Origin: Cladorhizidae sp. MBARI D1340-BT2
Lineage: Eukaryota > Porifera > Demospongiae > Poecilosclerida > Cladorhizidae
Direction of reading: 5' to 3'
Length of the DNA: 64,000 nt
NCBI GenBank assembly: GCA_028752905.1
Contig: JAQNBH010000009.1
Span: 24,288,370 to 24,352,369, forward strand
Shown here: positions 1-12,689 of the stretch, piece after piece
Layout: the number at the start of each line of letters is the position of its first letter
Numbering within the stretch: position 1 is the stretch's first letter
The notes under the pieces: model-generated
What the model saw: only the letters and a program-made list of their open reading frames with translations
Databases searched by the model: none
Told to the model about the DNA's origin: nothing
Program-made: the position numbers and the translations under genes

Positions 1-164
1 GTATGTATGACACTACATGTACAGTATGCATGTATGACACTACATGTACAGTATGTATGTATGACACTACAGACACTACATGTGCAGTATGTATGTATGA
101 CACTACATGTACAGTATGCATGTATGACACTACAGTACAGTATGTATGTATGACACGCTCACAA
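1..164. repeat. minisatellite, ~27-bp unit, cut by the window edge
   Basis: About six imperfect copies of a unit containing TATGTATGACACTACATGTA. Some copies are shortened. The array probably continues to the left of the window. The short open frame across it is a by-product of the repeat, not a gene. Confidence 0.9.
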
Positions 165-1032
165 ACCAAGCAGTTCATGGTCTAGCTTGAAAAGAGGTTT
201 GACAGTGACAATTAGTAATAGTTTTTTTGCTGCAGTTTAGCAGAGTGGTGGCATGGACTATGTTGCAGGTTGTGTTGCCATGCTACAGTAGCAGAGCTGT
301 GTGAGGTGGAGAAGTGGCAGTGTTCAGTATATAAACTGAAACTTGTGCTACACTGTAATGTGTGACCTAGCAGATGGTGGACACTTGGTGCTGTTAGAAA
401 ATGCAGATTAAGCCAGCATGTAGATAATGGTGTTTGCTTGTGCATAGACAGACACACTGCACTAACTGAAGCCAAGCAAAAGTAACACTCCTAGTTTTTT
501 TAGTCTGCTTGTAGTCTTGTAGCCCCCCTCATAGATTAACTATATGTCTTGGGGGGGGAGCAACACTCTATTTTTCGTATTTTGTTATCACGTGTGCCTT
601 GACATATATTAGTAAGCAGATAGGTTCCTAGCCTGAGCAAGTACACACAATAGCATGTAATGCTGAAGTTATCCACGTGTGTGTTGTGTGTGTGTAAGCA
701 CATACCCACCCCACAGTACCCCATTCATTATGTATGCCCAGGCAAGCTGACCTCATGATTACACTGTTGACAGGCAGTAGATGTACTAGGTGAGTAGGAG
801 TTTCTTGTTTGATCTGGTTTGCTTTATAGCTAGCTCTCTATGGAGAGGTTTGAAAGTGGGTGAAAGTTTGTTGTATACAGAGCTATGCTTACTTGGGCCA
901 CTGATGTTTATAACACACTACTGTACTTCCAGGAGCTGTAGCAGTAGTGATGAGAAATTTATTTGACATTTGGCAGTGGAGTCCAGCTGCACTCCTAGAA
1001 TATGAAGCCAAGGAATGGTGGTCTTCCCATGG
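165..1032. other. no recognised feature
   Basis: Unique-looking sequence with TG-rich stretches. I see no coding similarity, splice-bounded exon or transposon end. Confidence 0.5.
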
Positions 1033-2650
1033 AGACTGAGGGTATGTGGTGTCCACTAGCTGCAGTTGTACAGGACTGAGGGTATGTGGTGTCCACTAGC
1101 TGCAGTTGTACATGACTGAGGGTATGTGGTGTCCACTAGCTGCAGTTGTACAGGACTGAGGGTATGTGGTGTCCACTAGCTGCAGTTGTACAAGACTGAG
1201 GGTATGTGGTGTCCACTAGCTGCAGTTGTACAGGACTGAGGTTATGTGGTGTCCACTAGCTGCAGTTGTACAGGAGACTGAGGGTATGTGGTGTCCACTA
1301 GCTGCAGTTGTACATGACTGAAGGTATGTGGTGTCCACTAGCTGCAGTTGTACAGAACTGAGGGTATGTGGTGTCCACTAGCTGCAGTTGTACATGACTG
1401 AGGATATGTGGTGTCCACTAGCTGCAGTTGTACAAGACTGAGGTATGTGGTGTCCACTAGCTGCAGTTGTACAAGACTGAGGGTATGTGGTGTCCACTAG
1501 CTGCAGTTGTACAGGACTGAGGGTATGTGGTGTCCACTAGCTGCAGTTGTACGGGACTGAGGGTATGTGGTGTCCACTAGCTGCAGTTGTACAGGACTGA
1601 GGGTATGTGGTGTTCACTAGCTGCAGATGTCGACTGAGGGTATGTGGTGTCAACTAGCTGCAGTTGTACAAGACTGAGGTATGTGGTGTCCACTAGCTGC
1701 AGTTGTACAGGACTGAGGGTATGTGGTGTCAACTAGCTGCAGTTGTACACAGGACTGAGGTTATGTGGTGTCCACTAGCTGCAGATGTACAGGACTGAGG
1801 GTATGTGGTGTCCACTAGCTGCAGTTGTACAGGACTGAGGGTAGACTGAGGGTATGTGGTGTCCACTAGCTGCAGTTGTACAGGACTGAGGGTATGTGGT
1901 GTCCACTAGCTGCAGTTGTACAGGACTGAGGGTATGTGGTGTCCACTAGCTGCAGATGTACATGACTGAGGGTATGTGGTGTCCACTAGCTGCAGTTGTA
2001 CAGGACTGACGGTATGTGGTGTCCACTAGCTGCAGTTGTACATGACTGAGGGTATGTGGTGTCCACTAGCTGCAGTTGTACAGGACTGAGGGTATGTGGT
2101 GTCCACTAGCTGCAGTTGTACAGGACTGAGGGTATACAGGACTGAGGGTATGTGGTGTCCACTAGCTGCAGTTGAACAGGACTGAGGGTATGTGGTGTTC
2201 ACTAGCTGCAGATGTCGACTGAGGGTATGTGGTGTCAACTAGCTGCAGTTGTACAAGACTGAGGTATGTGGTGTCCACTAGCTGCAGTTGTACAGGACTG
2301 AGGGTATGTGGTGTCCACTAGCTGCAGATGTCGACTGAGGGTATGTGGTGTCAACTAGCTGCAGTTGTACAGGACTGAGGTTATGTGGTGTACACTAGCT
2401 GCAGATGTACAGGACTGAGGGTATGTGGTGTCCACTAGCTGCAGTTGTACAGGACTGAGGGTATGTGGTGTCCACTAGCTGCAGATGTACAGGACTGAGG
2501 GTATGTGGTGTCCACTAGCTGCAGATGTACAGGACTGAGGTATGTGGTGTCCACTAGCTGCAGTTGTACATGACTGAGGGTATGTGGTGTCCACTAGCTG
2601 CAGTTGTACAGGACTGAGGTATGTGGTGTCCACTAGCTGAAGATGTACAA
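1033..2650. repeat. minisatellite, 40-bp unit, ~40 copies
   Basis: The unit contains GACTGAGGGTATGTGGTGTC followed by CACTAGCTGCAGTTGTACA. Copies differ by single bases (CAG, CAT or CAA before GACTGAG) and by small deletions, and a few have a shortened end reading GATGTCGACTGAGG. Reverse-strand open frames here are repeat artefacts. Confidence 0.97.
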
Positions 2651-3460
2651 GGAGTTGGTTGATTTGCATTTGTGTTGCTGTGGGTCTTCTCATCCTTGGT
2701 ACCAAGAGCTGTGATGATGAAGGCCCAGGACCTCACCACCTACGGCAAAAGACAGACCATATGGCCTCTCTACTCCATAATCATCAAAGCTGGCTTTCGT
2801 TATCCCCCACACCAGGGAAGTTCCCACAAAGAGAGTGCCCATCTGCCGACTAAGTTAAGTTAGTGTAAAGAGTGAGAACTTTTCCACTTTCTCCATGCGA
2901 AGCAATGGGATTTAAGGGGTCTAGGGGGCATGTCCTGTCCCCTCCTGAAGATATGAAATTATCAGGTCAAACGGAGTGCAAGCTTAAACATTCTGAAGCT
3001 CTACAGTTCTTCCCCCCCCCCCCCCCCCCCCCCCCACCACTCCTCCTTTGGGGTACTTGAAAGATGTAAAAAACAACAGTGGCTAATGGTAAATATCTAA
3101 ATGACCTTTCACTTTAAAGAAAAGCAGATGGGTGGGCGCACGTAGGGATGCCTACGTCATGGAACTGGCACCAGTGTTTTTAAGTGCTGCATGCCCATGT
3201 TGTTTGCAATGACGTGATCATCTGCAATGGAGTTGGCAGGTGAAGCACATCAAGCTGGCTAGCTCTAGGCCAGGGTTTGCTGATTGTTTCAGTGTCCAAC
3301 CATGCCTTCATAGCTCGGGTTCTCTACAATGTCTATTTCAGCTCATTCAAGTCTGCAATGGATTGCTGTCACTATTCCCTTTAATTTCCACACAACATAT
3401 TTACTGCACGCCTGCTAGTTGCAGCTAGTCTAATCCTGGGTTGCTGAAAACACAACTCGC
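2651..3460. other. no gene recognised; poly-C run
   Basis: Low-complexity and unique sequence between two arrays, with a long poly-C run near 3011-3035. The short open frames have no recognisable similarity. Confidence 0.5.
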
Positions 3461-6115
3461 TACATACCTGATAGGTATATATTGTACATACCTGATGGTA
3501 TATATATATTGTGTATAGATACCTGATGGGTATATATTGTGTGTACATACCTGATGGGTATATATTGTGTGTGCATACCTGGTGGGTATATATATATTGT
3601 GTGTAGATACCTGATGGGTATATATTGTGTGTGCATACCTGATGGGTATATATTGTGTGTAGATACCTGATGGGTATATATTGTGTGTAGATACCTGATG
3701 GGTATATATTGTGTGTGCATACCTGACGTATATATTGTGTGTACATACCTGATGGGTATATATTGTGTGTACATACCTGATGGGTATATATTGTGTGTAC
3801 ATACCTGATGGTTATATATTGTGTGTACATACCTGATGGGTATATATTGTGTGTACATACCTGATGGGTATATATTGTGTGTGCATACCTGATGGGTATA
3901 TATTGTGTGTACATACCTGATGGGTATATATTGTGTGTGCATACCTGATGGGTATATATTGTGTGTGCATACCTGATGGGTATATATTGTGTGTGCATAC
4001 CTGATGGGTATATATTGTGTGTGCATACCTGATGGGTATATATTGTGTGTACATACCTGATGGGTATATATTGTGTGTACATACCTGATGGGTATATATT
4101 GTGTGTACATACCTGATGGGTATATATTGTGTGTGCATACCTGATGGGTATATATTGTGTGTACATACCTGATGGGTATATATTGTGTGTGCATACCTGA
4201 TGGGTATATATTGTGTGTGCATACCTGATGGGTATATATTGTGTGTGCATACCTGATGGGTATATATTGTGTGTGCATACCTGATGGGTATATATTGTGT
4301 GTACATACCTGATGGGTATATATTGTGTGTGCATACCTGATGGGTATATATTGTGTGTGCATACCTGATGGGTATATATTATGTGTGCATACCTGATGGG
4401 TATATATTGTGTGTAGATACCTGATGGGTATATATTGTGTGTGCATACCTGATGGTTATATATTGTGTGTGCATACCTGATGGGTATATATTGTGTGTGC
4501 ATACCTGATGGGTATATATTGTGTGCATACCTGATGGGTATATATTGTGTGTGCATACCTGATGGGTATATATTGTGTGTACATACCTGATGGGTATATA
4601 TTGTGTGTGCATACCTGATGGGTATATATTGTGTGTGCATACCTGATGGGTATATATTGTGTGTGCATACCTGATGGGTATATATTGTGTGTGCATACCT
4701 GATGGGTATATATTGTGTGCATACCTGACGGGTATATATTGTGTGTGCATACCTGATGGGTATATATTGTGTGTGCATACCTGATGGGTATATATTGTGT
4801 GTACATACCTGATGGGTATATATTGTGTGTACATACCTGATGGGTATATATTGTGTGTGCATACCTGATGGGTATATATTATGTGTGCATACCTGATGGG
4901 TATATATTGTGTGTAGATACCTGATGGGTATATATTGTGTGTACATACCTGATGGTTATATATTGTGTGTACATACCTGATGGGTATATATTGTGTGTGC
5001 ATACCTGATGGGTATATATTGTGTGTGCATACCTGATGGGTATATATTGTGTGTACATACCTGATGGGTATATATTGTGTGTGCATACCTGACGGGTATA
5101 TATTGTGTGTGCATACCTGATGGGTATATATTGTGTGTGCATACCTGATGGGTATATATTGTGTGTACATACCTGATGGGTATATATTGTGTACACGTGC
5201 ATACCTGATGGGTATATATTGTGTGTACATACCTGATGGGTATATATTGTGTGTACATACCTGATGGGTATATATTGTGTACACGTGCATACCTGATGGG
5301 TATATATTGTGTGCATACCTGACGGGTATATATTATGTGTGCATACCTGATGGGTATATATTGTGTGTACATACCTGATGGGTATATATTGTGTACACGT
5401 GCATACCTGATGGGTATATATTGTGTGCATACCTGACGGGTATATATTATGTGTGCATACCTGATGGGTATATATTGTGTGTACATACCTGATGGGTATA
5501 TATTGTGTGTGCATACCTGATGGGTATATATTGTGTACACGTGCATACCTGATGGGTATATATTGTGTGTACATACCTGATGGGTATATATTGTGTGTGC
5601 ATACCTGATGGGTATATATTGTGTGTGCATACCTGATGGGTATATATTGTGTGTGCATACCTGATGGGTATATATTGTGTGTGCATACCTGATGGGTATA
5701 TATTGTGTGTACATACCTGATGGGTATATATTGTGTGTGCATACCTGATGGGTATATATTGTGTGTGCATACCTGATGGGTATATATTGTGTGTACATAC
5801 CTGATGGGTATATATTGTGTGTGCATACCTGATGGGTATATATTGTGTGTGCATACCTGATGGGTATATATTGTGTGTGCATACCTGATGGGTATATATT
5901 GTGTGTGCATACCTGATGGGTATATATTGTGTGTACATACCTGATGGGTATATATTGTGTGTGCATACCTGATGGGTATATATTGTGTGTGCATACCTGA
6001 TGGGTATATATTGTGTGTGCATACCTGATGGGTATATATTGTGTGCATACCTGATGGGTATATATTGTGTGTGCATACCTGATGGGTATATTGAGTGTAC
6101 ATACCTGATGGGCAT
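3461..6115. repeat. 28-bp satellite array, left block (~94 copies)
   Basis: The unit contains CATACCTGATGGGTATATAT and then TGTGTGTG. Variants recur: GCATACC or ACATACC, GATGGG or GACGGG, TTGTG or TTATG, and copies with an inserted ACACGTG. The unit is 28 bp, not a multiple of three, and lacks stops on the minus strand. Long minus-strand open frames (up to 521 codons) therefore run through it in all three frames with the same 28-residue peptide. I treat them as artefacts. The array resumes beyond the hAT element at 9201. Confidence 0.97.
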
Positions 6116-6291
6116 ACAGAGGTTCATACAGGATTTACAGTTTGGAAAACGTTTGGCGTTTACGTGATGGGCATGCGTAAGCAAGCCTCAAATAGGGTCT
6201 GGGGGCATGCCTCCCAGAATTATTTGGCAAAATCGATGCTCTCAGATTGATTCTGAGACATTTTGAGGGTACTTTCCTATAGTTAAAGTAC

Positions 6292-6507
6292 TAGCACATG
6301 GACAGAATATTCTAGATTATGACACAGTTGCATCTTGCCACAGAATAGTTTTGTGGCAAGATGCAATTGTGTCATAATCTAGAATGTTCTGTCCATGTGC
6401 TATTATTCTGTGGTTAGCTTTCCTAATTGTACTGTAGATTAAATCTACATTACAATTAGGAAAGCTAACCACAGAATAATAGCACATGGACAGAACATTC
6501 TAGATTC
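6292..6507. repeat. two adjoining long hairpins plus a third partial arm inside hAT-1
   Basis: Arm A (6292-6342) pairs with 6352-6402 over about 51 bp with two mismatches and a 9-base loop. Arm C (6402-6440) pairs with 6442-6480 over 39 bp with one mismatch and a one-base loop. The start of arm A then recurs directly at 6481-6506 (AGCACATGGACAGAACATTC and on). The order is A, A', C, C', A. Confidence 0.92.
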
Positions 6508-6655
6508 ACATGATTGAACTCTGTGACACAGAATATTCTAGATTTATTCACAAAGAGCAAATGCTTCAGCTAGTAGCATTCTGCAACTAAATACGACCAA
6601 GAGAAATACAAACCTACACAAATGGACCTCAGGAACTTTTTTTACCAGAAAGCGA

Positions 6656-8881
6656 GTGCGTGCTGGGTCTAGTAGAGATTCTGAGGACGACGAAGATGTA
6701 GTCCCAACTACGTCGACTAGTGATGCCTTGACTTCCACCAATTCCGAAGCATCGGTAGGTAGATCAGTGTGTTCCAAAGCGCAGAAGAGGAAACTCTACA
6801 AAGCCAGGCTCAGCTACAAGAAGGAGTGGGAGCAGAAATATCCTTGGGGTGTACTGCGATGATCCTAAGCAGGGCATGTTCTGCAAGCTCTGCCAAAAGC
6901 GAGGAAATGCACCTTCTACAGCCAGGGGTGCATGGACCACTCGGGATTGGAATCACGCTACTGAACAACTCAAGGAACACAGCCAGTCAAAATGGCACAG
7001 AGATGCTGTTATCCATGCTCGAATGGCATCCATGCTCGAATGGCAGAACAAGGAAAGGAGCAGAGTGTCCTACAACTGCAATGTTCAGCAGCTGCTAAGG
7101 AGGCTGAAGAAAGGAGAGCAAAGAACAGAAACATAGTGCTTAAGCTCTTGAGATCGATATATTTTCTAAATCGCCTGTCCCTTACAACCACATTCGATCC
7201 CCTGGTCCAGTTTCAAATTACAAATGGAGATGAACTTCTCCAGCAACATGTCAAAGAGGGGCCACAAAATGCTCAGTACACATCCAAATTTTCTGCAGTG
7301 ATGCTTTTAGAGGCCATCAATAGCTGGCTAGATAGGAAGCTAATTGAGAGCTTAAAATCAAGCCCATACTTCTCTGTGTTAGCTGATGAGTGTGTAGATA
7401 TTAGCACTACAGAAGAGCTGTCCATCTGTTGTCGGTGGATTGTAAATGGAAAACCAGAGGAGCACTTCCTTACAGTGCTCCACATATGTGCCCAAGATGC
7501 TGCTACCATTTCAGATGCAATCAGCTCCTTCCTTGAGTCGAAGAACCTGGACTAATAGGCCAAGGTTATGATGGAGCACAGCCACCTTTGCCGGAGAATG
7601 CAATGGAGTTCAACAAAAAAGGATGCGAACTCTAGCTGCACATTCCTTTTACATCCACTGTGCCTGCCACAGGCTTCAACTAGCAAGCATGCAAGCTGCT
7701 AACAGTGTTCCAGAGATCAAGAAGATGTTTTGGAACTATGGGAAATATATGGAAGCTCTTCTTCCACTCACCCATGAAAGCAGAATCTCTCAAAGCAGTC
7801 CAGTCTGTCCTCAAGCTACCTGAGCTTAAGATTGTGAAGCCTAGTGATACCAGATGGCTCTCACATGAACGCTGTATATACGGGCTATTTACCGAGAGCT
7901 TCCTGCCCTTATCGTCACCCTACAACAGCTGTATGAGACATCAGGTGATGCGGTATTGGTGCTCTCCTTGCTACTTACACTGGAGTTGCTAGTATCGTGT
8001 TCCTGTTAGAAGTTCTGGATATCCTGGCAAGGATGAATGTTTTGAAGCAAAGAAAGCTACTCGATTTGAGCAGGTTACTGGTACTTCTGAAAATCACGAC
8101 GGATCAACTCGAGCATCTAAAGGACGAAAGAAGTGAGTGGTTGGGTTCAGTCGAGTCTGAAATACCTCTGTTGAAGGAAAAACATGATATAACACTCGGC
8201 ACACATGGATCTGCATAAAGCCATTGGTCTTCTATCACAACCACAGCCGAGTATCGAACTCTAGTTGCACTTCCATACGTCAATTCCCTTCTTCTAAATA
8301 TTAAGAGTCGATTTACTGATCAAGCCGTGAAGATTGTTACTGCCATGTCCATATTCAGTCCCTCCCTACTACCCGCTGAAGCATCCTTACCATCATACGG
8401 CAGCGAGCAAATCAAGATTCTTGCCGAGTTCTATGGAAAAGAAGCAGCGGTTGAGTATGCAGGGACGACTTACACCTCATCTCCATTGCTTGATGGCGAT
8501 GAGCTTCTTTCAGAGTGGAAGATATTTAGACGGGCTTTGCTAGTGGAGAAAAAGGCAATAATGGAACGTAAAGAAGAGTCGGTATCTCCTAGCATGCAAG
8601 AAATCCTGGACGAGATGAACAAGTCACATACGTACGTAGGAATTTTCCCTGAGACGTGGAAACTATTGAACATTACAATGGCACTTCCTGTTGGCACAGC
8701 AACAGTAGAGCGTTCCTTTAGTCAAATGAAGTTGATTAAAACTCGCCTACGCAGTCGTCTATCTGACTCGAACCTAGAACATTTAATGAAAATTAGTATA
8801 GAGGGTCCTCCATTGACCTATGTGGACTTTAATGCAATTCTCGACATTTTTGAACAGAAAAATAGATGCATTTTACTTTAA
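6656..8881 (+). pseudogene. hAT transposase (ZNF862/KIAA1586-like), broken
   Basis: The reading frame runs left to right in pieces. An acidic, serine-rich N-terminus leads to WEQKYPW. After a frameshift near 6845 comes a zinc-finger-like block with FCKLCQKRG and HSQSKWHRDA. After another shift come SPYFSVLADECVDISTTEE, with the acidic residues typical of hAT catalytic cores, and GQGYDGAA near 7565. The last piece (8327-8881) ends with GTATVERSFSQMKLIKTRLR, the hAT C-terminal dimerisation motif. At least four frame changes and a stop near 7555 make it non-functional. The order of parts and the flanking inverted repeats agree with one autonomous hAT element. The family call is firm; the subfamily is an inference. 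Confidence 0.85.
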
Positions 8882-9107
8882 TTTAGTACTACTGAACTCA
8901 CTGTATTGTAATTTCCCGCATACATTATTGTGTATCTTCGTTTATATATTAATTTTGTTAATAAATTAATTTTATTACTGTTGATCATCTTTGAATTTGC
9001 TATTGCTTCTACGTTCCCTTCTCTGTACTGCTCGTTTTTCCCGTTACTGTAATGTATATTACATAAGAAATTTCATTAATATAAATTTTTATTGTGAAAA
9101 TTCTTGT

Positions 9108-9186
9108 GGGGGGGGGGGGGGGGGGGGGGGGGGTGAGGAATCGTTTTTGGGGGGATATCCCAGGGCTCCCCCCCCCCCCCCCCCCC
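9108..9186. other. 26-base G run facing a 19-base C run
   Basis: Poly-G at 9108-9133 and poly-C at 9168-9186 lie 34 bases apart, just inside the right end of hAT-1. They could pair with each other, and the G run could form quadruplex structure. Their exact lengths are uncertain because sequencing often miscounts such runs. Confidence 0.85.
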
Positions 9187-9200
9187 TGTATGAAACCTGG

Positions 9201-9862
9201 TATGTATTGTGTGTGGGTATATATTGTGTGCATACCTGATGGGTATATATTATGTGTGCATACCTGATGGGTATATATTATGTGTGCATACCTGACGTAT
9301 ATATTGTGTGTGCATACCTGATGGGTATATATTATGTGTGCATACCTGATGGGTATATATTATGTGTGCATACCTGACGTATATATTGTGTGTGCATACC
9401 TGATTGGTATATATTATGTGTGCATACCTGACGTATATATTGTGTGTGCATACCTGATGGGTATATATTGTGTGTGCATACCTGATGGGTATATATTATG
9501 TGTGCATACATGACGTATATATTGTGTGTACATACCTGATGGGTATATATTGTGTGTGCATACCTGATGGGTATATATTATGTGTGCATACCTGATGGGT
9601 ATATATTGTGTGTGCATACCTGATGGGTATATATTATGTGTGCATACCTGACGGGTATATATTGTGTGTGCATACCTGATGGGTATATATTGTGTGTACA
9701 TACCTGATGGGTATATATTGTGTGTGCATACCTGATGGGTATATATTGTGTGTGCATACCTGATGGGTATATATTATGTGTGCATACCTGATGGGTATAT
9801 ATTGTGTACACGTGCATACCTGATGGGTATATATTGTGTGTACATACCTGATGGTATCTATA
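9201..9862. repeat. 28-bp satellite array, right block (~23 copies)
   Basis: Same unit as 3461-6115 (CATACCTGATGGGTATATAT). The TTATGTG and GACGTATATATTG variants are more frequent here than in the left block. It is the continuation of that array across the hAT insertion. Confidence 0.96.
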
Positions 9863-10085
9863 TTGTGTGTGTGAAGGAGATGCTGAGAAGTACATGATGT
9901 GGCACATGTGCCTGACAGGACATTGTAATGCGTGAAGTTCACACTTGATGTGTGAGACTTAGCGTGTCTGTGCATGTCTTTCAGAAGGAGTGGGAAATGT
10001 TCCAGGCTGAGTTTGCTTGATTAAGCCTATTGTGTCAGCATTGAATGACTGGCTTGTTGTCATTCTTTTGATGTGCAATTCATTG

Positions 10086-11400
10086 GTGAGGGCTATGAAG
10101 CTTCCAGAAGAGAGCAGTTTTATGTGAGGGTTACGAAGCTTCCAGAAGATAGCGGTTTTAGGTGAGGGCTATGAAGCTTCCAGAAGAGAGCAGTTTTGGG
10201 TGAGGGCTACGAAGGTTCCAGAACATAGCAGTTTTAGGTGAGAGCTATGAAGCTTCCAGAAGATAGCGGTTTTAGGTGAGGGCTATGAAGCTTCCAGAAG
10301 ATAGCGGATTTAGGTGAGGGCTATGAAGCTTCCAGAAGAGTTCCAGAAGAGAGCAGTTTTAGGTGAGGGCTACGAAGCTTCCAGAAGAGAGCAGTTTTAG
10401 GAAGCTTCCAGAAGAGAGCAGTTTTAGGTGAGAGTTACGAAGCTTTCAGAAGAGAGCAGTTTTAGGTGAGGGCTATGAAGCTTCCAGAAGAGAGCAGTTT
10501 TGGGTGAGGGCTACGAAGGTTCCAGAATATAGCAGTTTTAGGTGAGAGCTATGAAGCTTCCAGAAGATAGCGGTTTTAGGTGAGGGCTATGAAGCTTCCA
10601 GAAGAGTTCCAGAAGAGAGCAGTTTTAGGTGAGGGCTACGAAGCTTCCAGAAGAGAGCAGTTTTAGGTGAGGGCTACGAAGCTTCCAGAAGAGAGCAGTT
10701 TTAGGTGAGAGTTACGAAGCTTTCAGAAGAGAGCAGTTTTAGATGAGGGCTATGAAGCTTCCAGAAGAGTTCCAGAAGAGAGCAGTTTTAGGTGAGGGCT
10801 ACGAAGCTTCCAGAAGAGAGCAGTTTTAGGTGAGAGTTACGAAGCTTTCAGAAGAGAGCAGTTTTAGGTGAGGGCTACGAAGCTTCCAGAAGAGAGCAGT
10901 TTTAGGTGAGGGCTATGAAGCTTCCAGAAGAGAGCAGTTTTAGGTGAGAGTTACGAAACTTTCAGAAGAGAGCAGTTTTAAGGTGAGGGCTATGAAGCTT
11001 TCAGAAGAGAGCAGTTTTAGGTGAGAGTTACGAAGCTTTCAGAAGAGAGCAGTATTAGGTGAGGGCTACGAAGCTTCCAGAAGAGAGCAGTTTTAGGTGA
11101 GGGCTATGAAGCTTCCAGAAGAGAGCAGTTTTAGGTGAGAGTTACGAAACTTTCAGAAGAGAGCAGTTTTAAGGTGAGGGCTATGAAGCTACCAGAAGAG
11201 AGCAGTTTTAGGTGAGGGCTACGAAGCTCTCAGAAGAGAGCAGTTTTAGGTGAGGGCTACGAAGCTTTCAGAAGAGAGCAGTTTTAGGTGAGGCTACCAG
11301 AAGAGAGGTGAGGGTTACGAAGCTTCCAGAAGAGAGCAGTATTAGGTGAGGGCTATGAAGCTTTCAGAAGACAGCAGTTTTAGGCTAGGGCTGCGAAGCT
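10086..11400. repeat. minisatellite, 38-bp unit, ~34 copies
   Basis: The unit contains GTGAGGGCTATGAAGCTTCC and then AGAAGAGAGCAGTTTTAG. Several copies carry an extra AGAAGAGTTCC block. Variants such as GTTACGAAGCTTTC cluster in the right half, so the array has internal sub-patterns. Confidence 0.96.
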
Positions 11401-12689
11401 TTAGCGAATAACAGTTTTTGCCCATCTAGCAAAGCCAGTGAAAAGAGGTCTGTAGGCAGTGCACAACTCTAAGCAAGCGTTCATCTTTTAAGTTCACACT
11501 TCAGTAAAATAACAATGTGTGTGGTATTTCTATCACACATACTGTAGCTTATAGCAAACCAGACAACACTGCTACTAGCTGGTGCTCAAATGTTCATCGG
11601 TGCTTCTGAAACAGTAACCATCTTGCCCCCCTCCCTTCTCTCTCTATTCCCCAGTCCTTGACTTTTGGTGATATGCATGACAAGTTACATTGTGAGTATT
11701 AGCTACATTTTGTTACAGTCATAGTTACATTGTGTTACACTACACATCTAGTGTATAGTTACATTGTGTTACACTACACATCTAGTGTATAGTTACATTG
11801 TGTTACACTACACATCTAGTGTGAATAAGTATTAATATGTAGTATAGTTCAACCCTAGTTGTGCTATGTTGTGTTACATGGTAGTGTAACTATAGTTATG
11901 TTGTGTTGGCACGTAATCTGCCTGTGTGTATGTGCGTGTTTGATTATGCTATGAGCAGACGTGGGCATGGAATTGACCAATCAGTGTGATATATTTTTGT
12001 CGTCGAGCAAAGCAAGACACTTATTATTACAAAAAACCTTTTTGCTTCAGGCATACCAACATACAGACGTAAGCCTGAGTCAAAAATATTTTTCATGAAT
12101 CACACGGAGCAATCAACAGCCTCCTTATATGTGCATGAGCTGCAACATCGTAATCCTGCGCATGCTTAATTGCACTGCTAAGAGCTGGTGCAGTGCAACC
12201 ACTTAACAGAGTAGAACAAACAAGATGAGAATGGGAGCAAGAAATGGGTGAGAAAGAGCAAGATGTGCTTGAGGAACTGAGGAGAGCTACGTAGGCCATG
12301 GGAACCTTTTTTGCCTGGTGGGTGCCTGCGCATGTTCGTGTATCTCGTGGAGCAATACACTTAGGCTTCCAGCCGTACATTGCCATACGGCTCCACATTG
12401 TAGTTTGTTTGCTAAAGTTAAGAAATGGCTCCACTTGATTAAGTTGTCAAGTTTGTACTGTGTAGGCAATGTTTACAACTCCTGATTACGCCGATGAAGC
12501 ATGCATGTCCTTAATTAGACCTTGTGTGTGATATGAATTTCATGCCTACCATGTGAGGGCATGGACTAATTGAGGGTGAGCTTTATAATTTTAGCTTGCA
12601 GTGTGGACGTATATGATGGGATGGTGGAGTAGCAAGCTACAAATAATTTGGCTGAAGAGGCTACTTATACCACAAATGATGCAGGTTTA
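11401..12689. other. no gene recognised; one small tandem repeat
   Basis: The only structure seen is a 34-bp unit (GTTACATTGTGTTACACTAC with CACATCTAGTGTAT) repeated three times at 11722-11823. The remaining short open frames show no recognisable product. Confidence 0.55.

Larger units (their letters stand above)
6117..9200 (+). mobile_element. hAT-type DNA transposon (hAT-1), decayed
   Basis: The left end begins CAGAGGTTCATACAGG. The right end ends CCTGTATGAAACCTGG. As inverted repeats they match at 12 of 16 positions, including the inner eight, and the left one has the CAG start usual for hAT elements. Both flanks are the same 28-bp satellite, so the element interrupts that array. No clean 8-bp target duplication is visible; TGGGCATA on the left and TATGTATT on the right are not identical. 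It carries a broken transposase gene, a double hairpin near the left end, and G and C runs near the right end. Confidence 0.8.

Noticed and set aside
1033..2650. Possible CRISPR array because of the regular 40-bp repeats
   Set aside because: Copies are directly adjacent with no unique spacers, and the context is animal.
3381..4946. Open frame of 521 codons on the minus strand, and several overlapping ones to 6184
   Set aside because: They are translations of the 28-bp satellite, open in all three minus frames with the same peptide, and have no unique coding flank.
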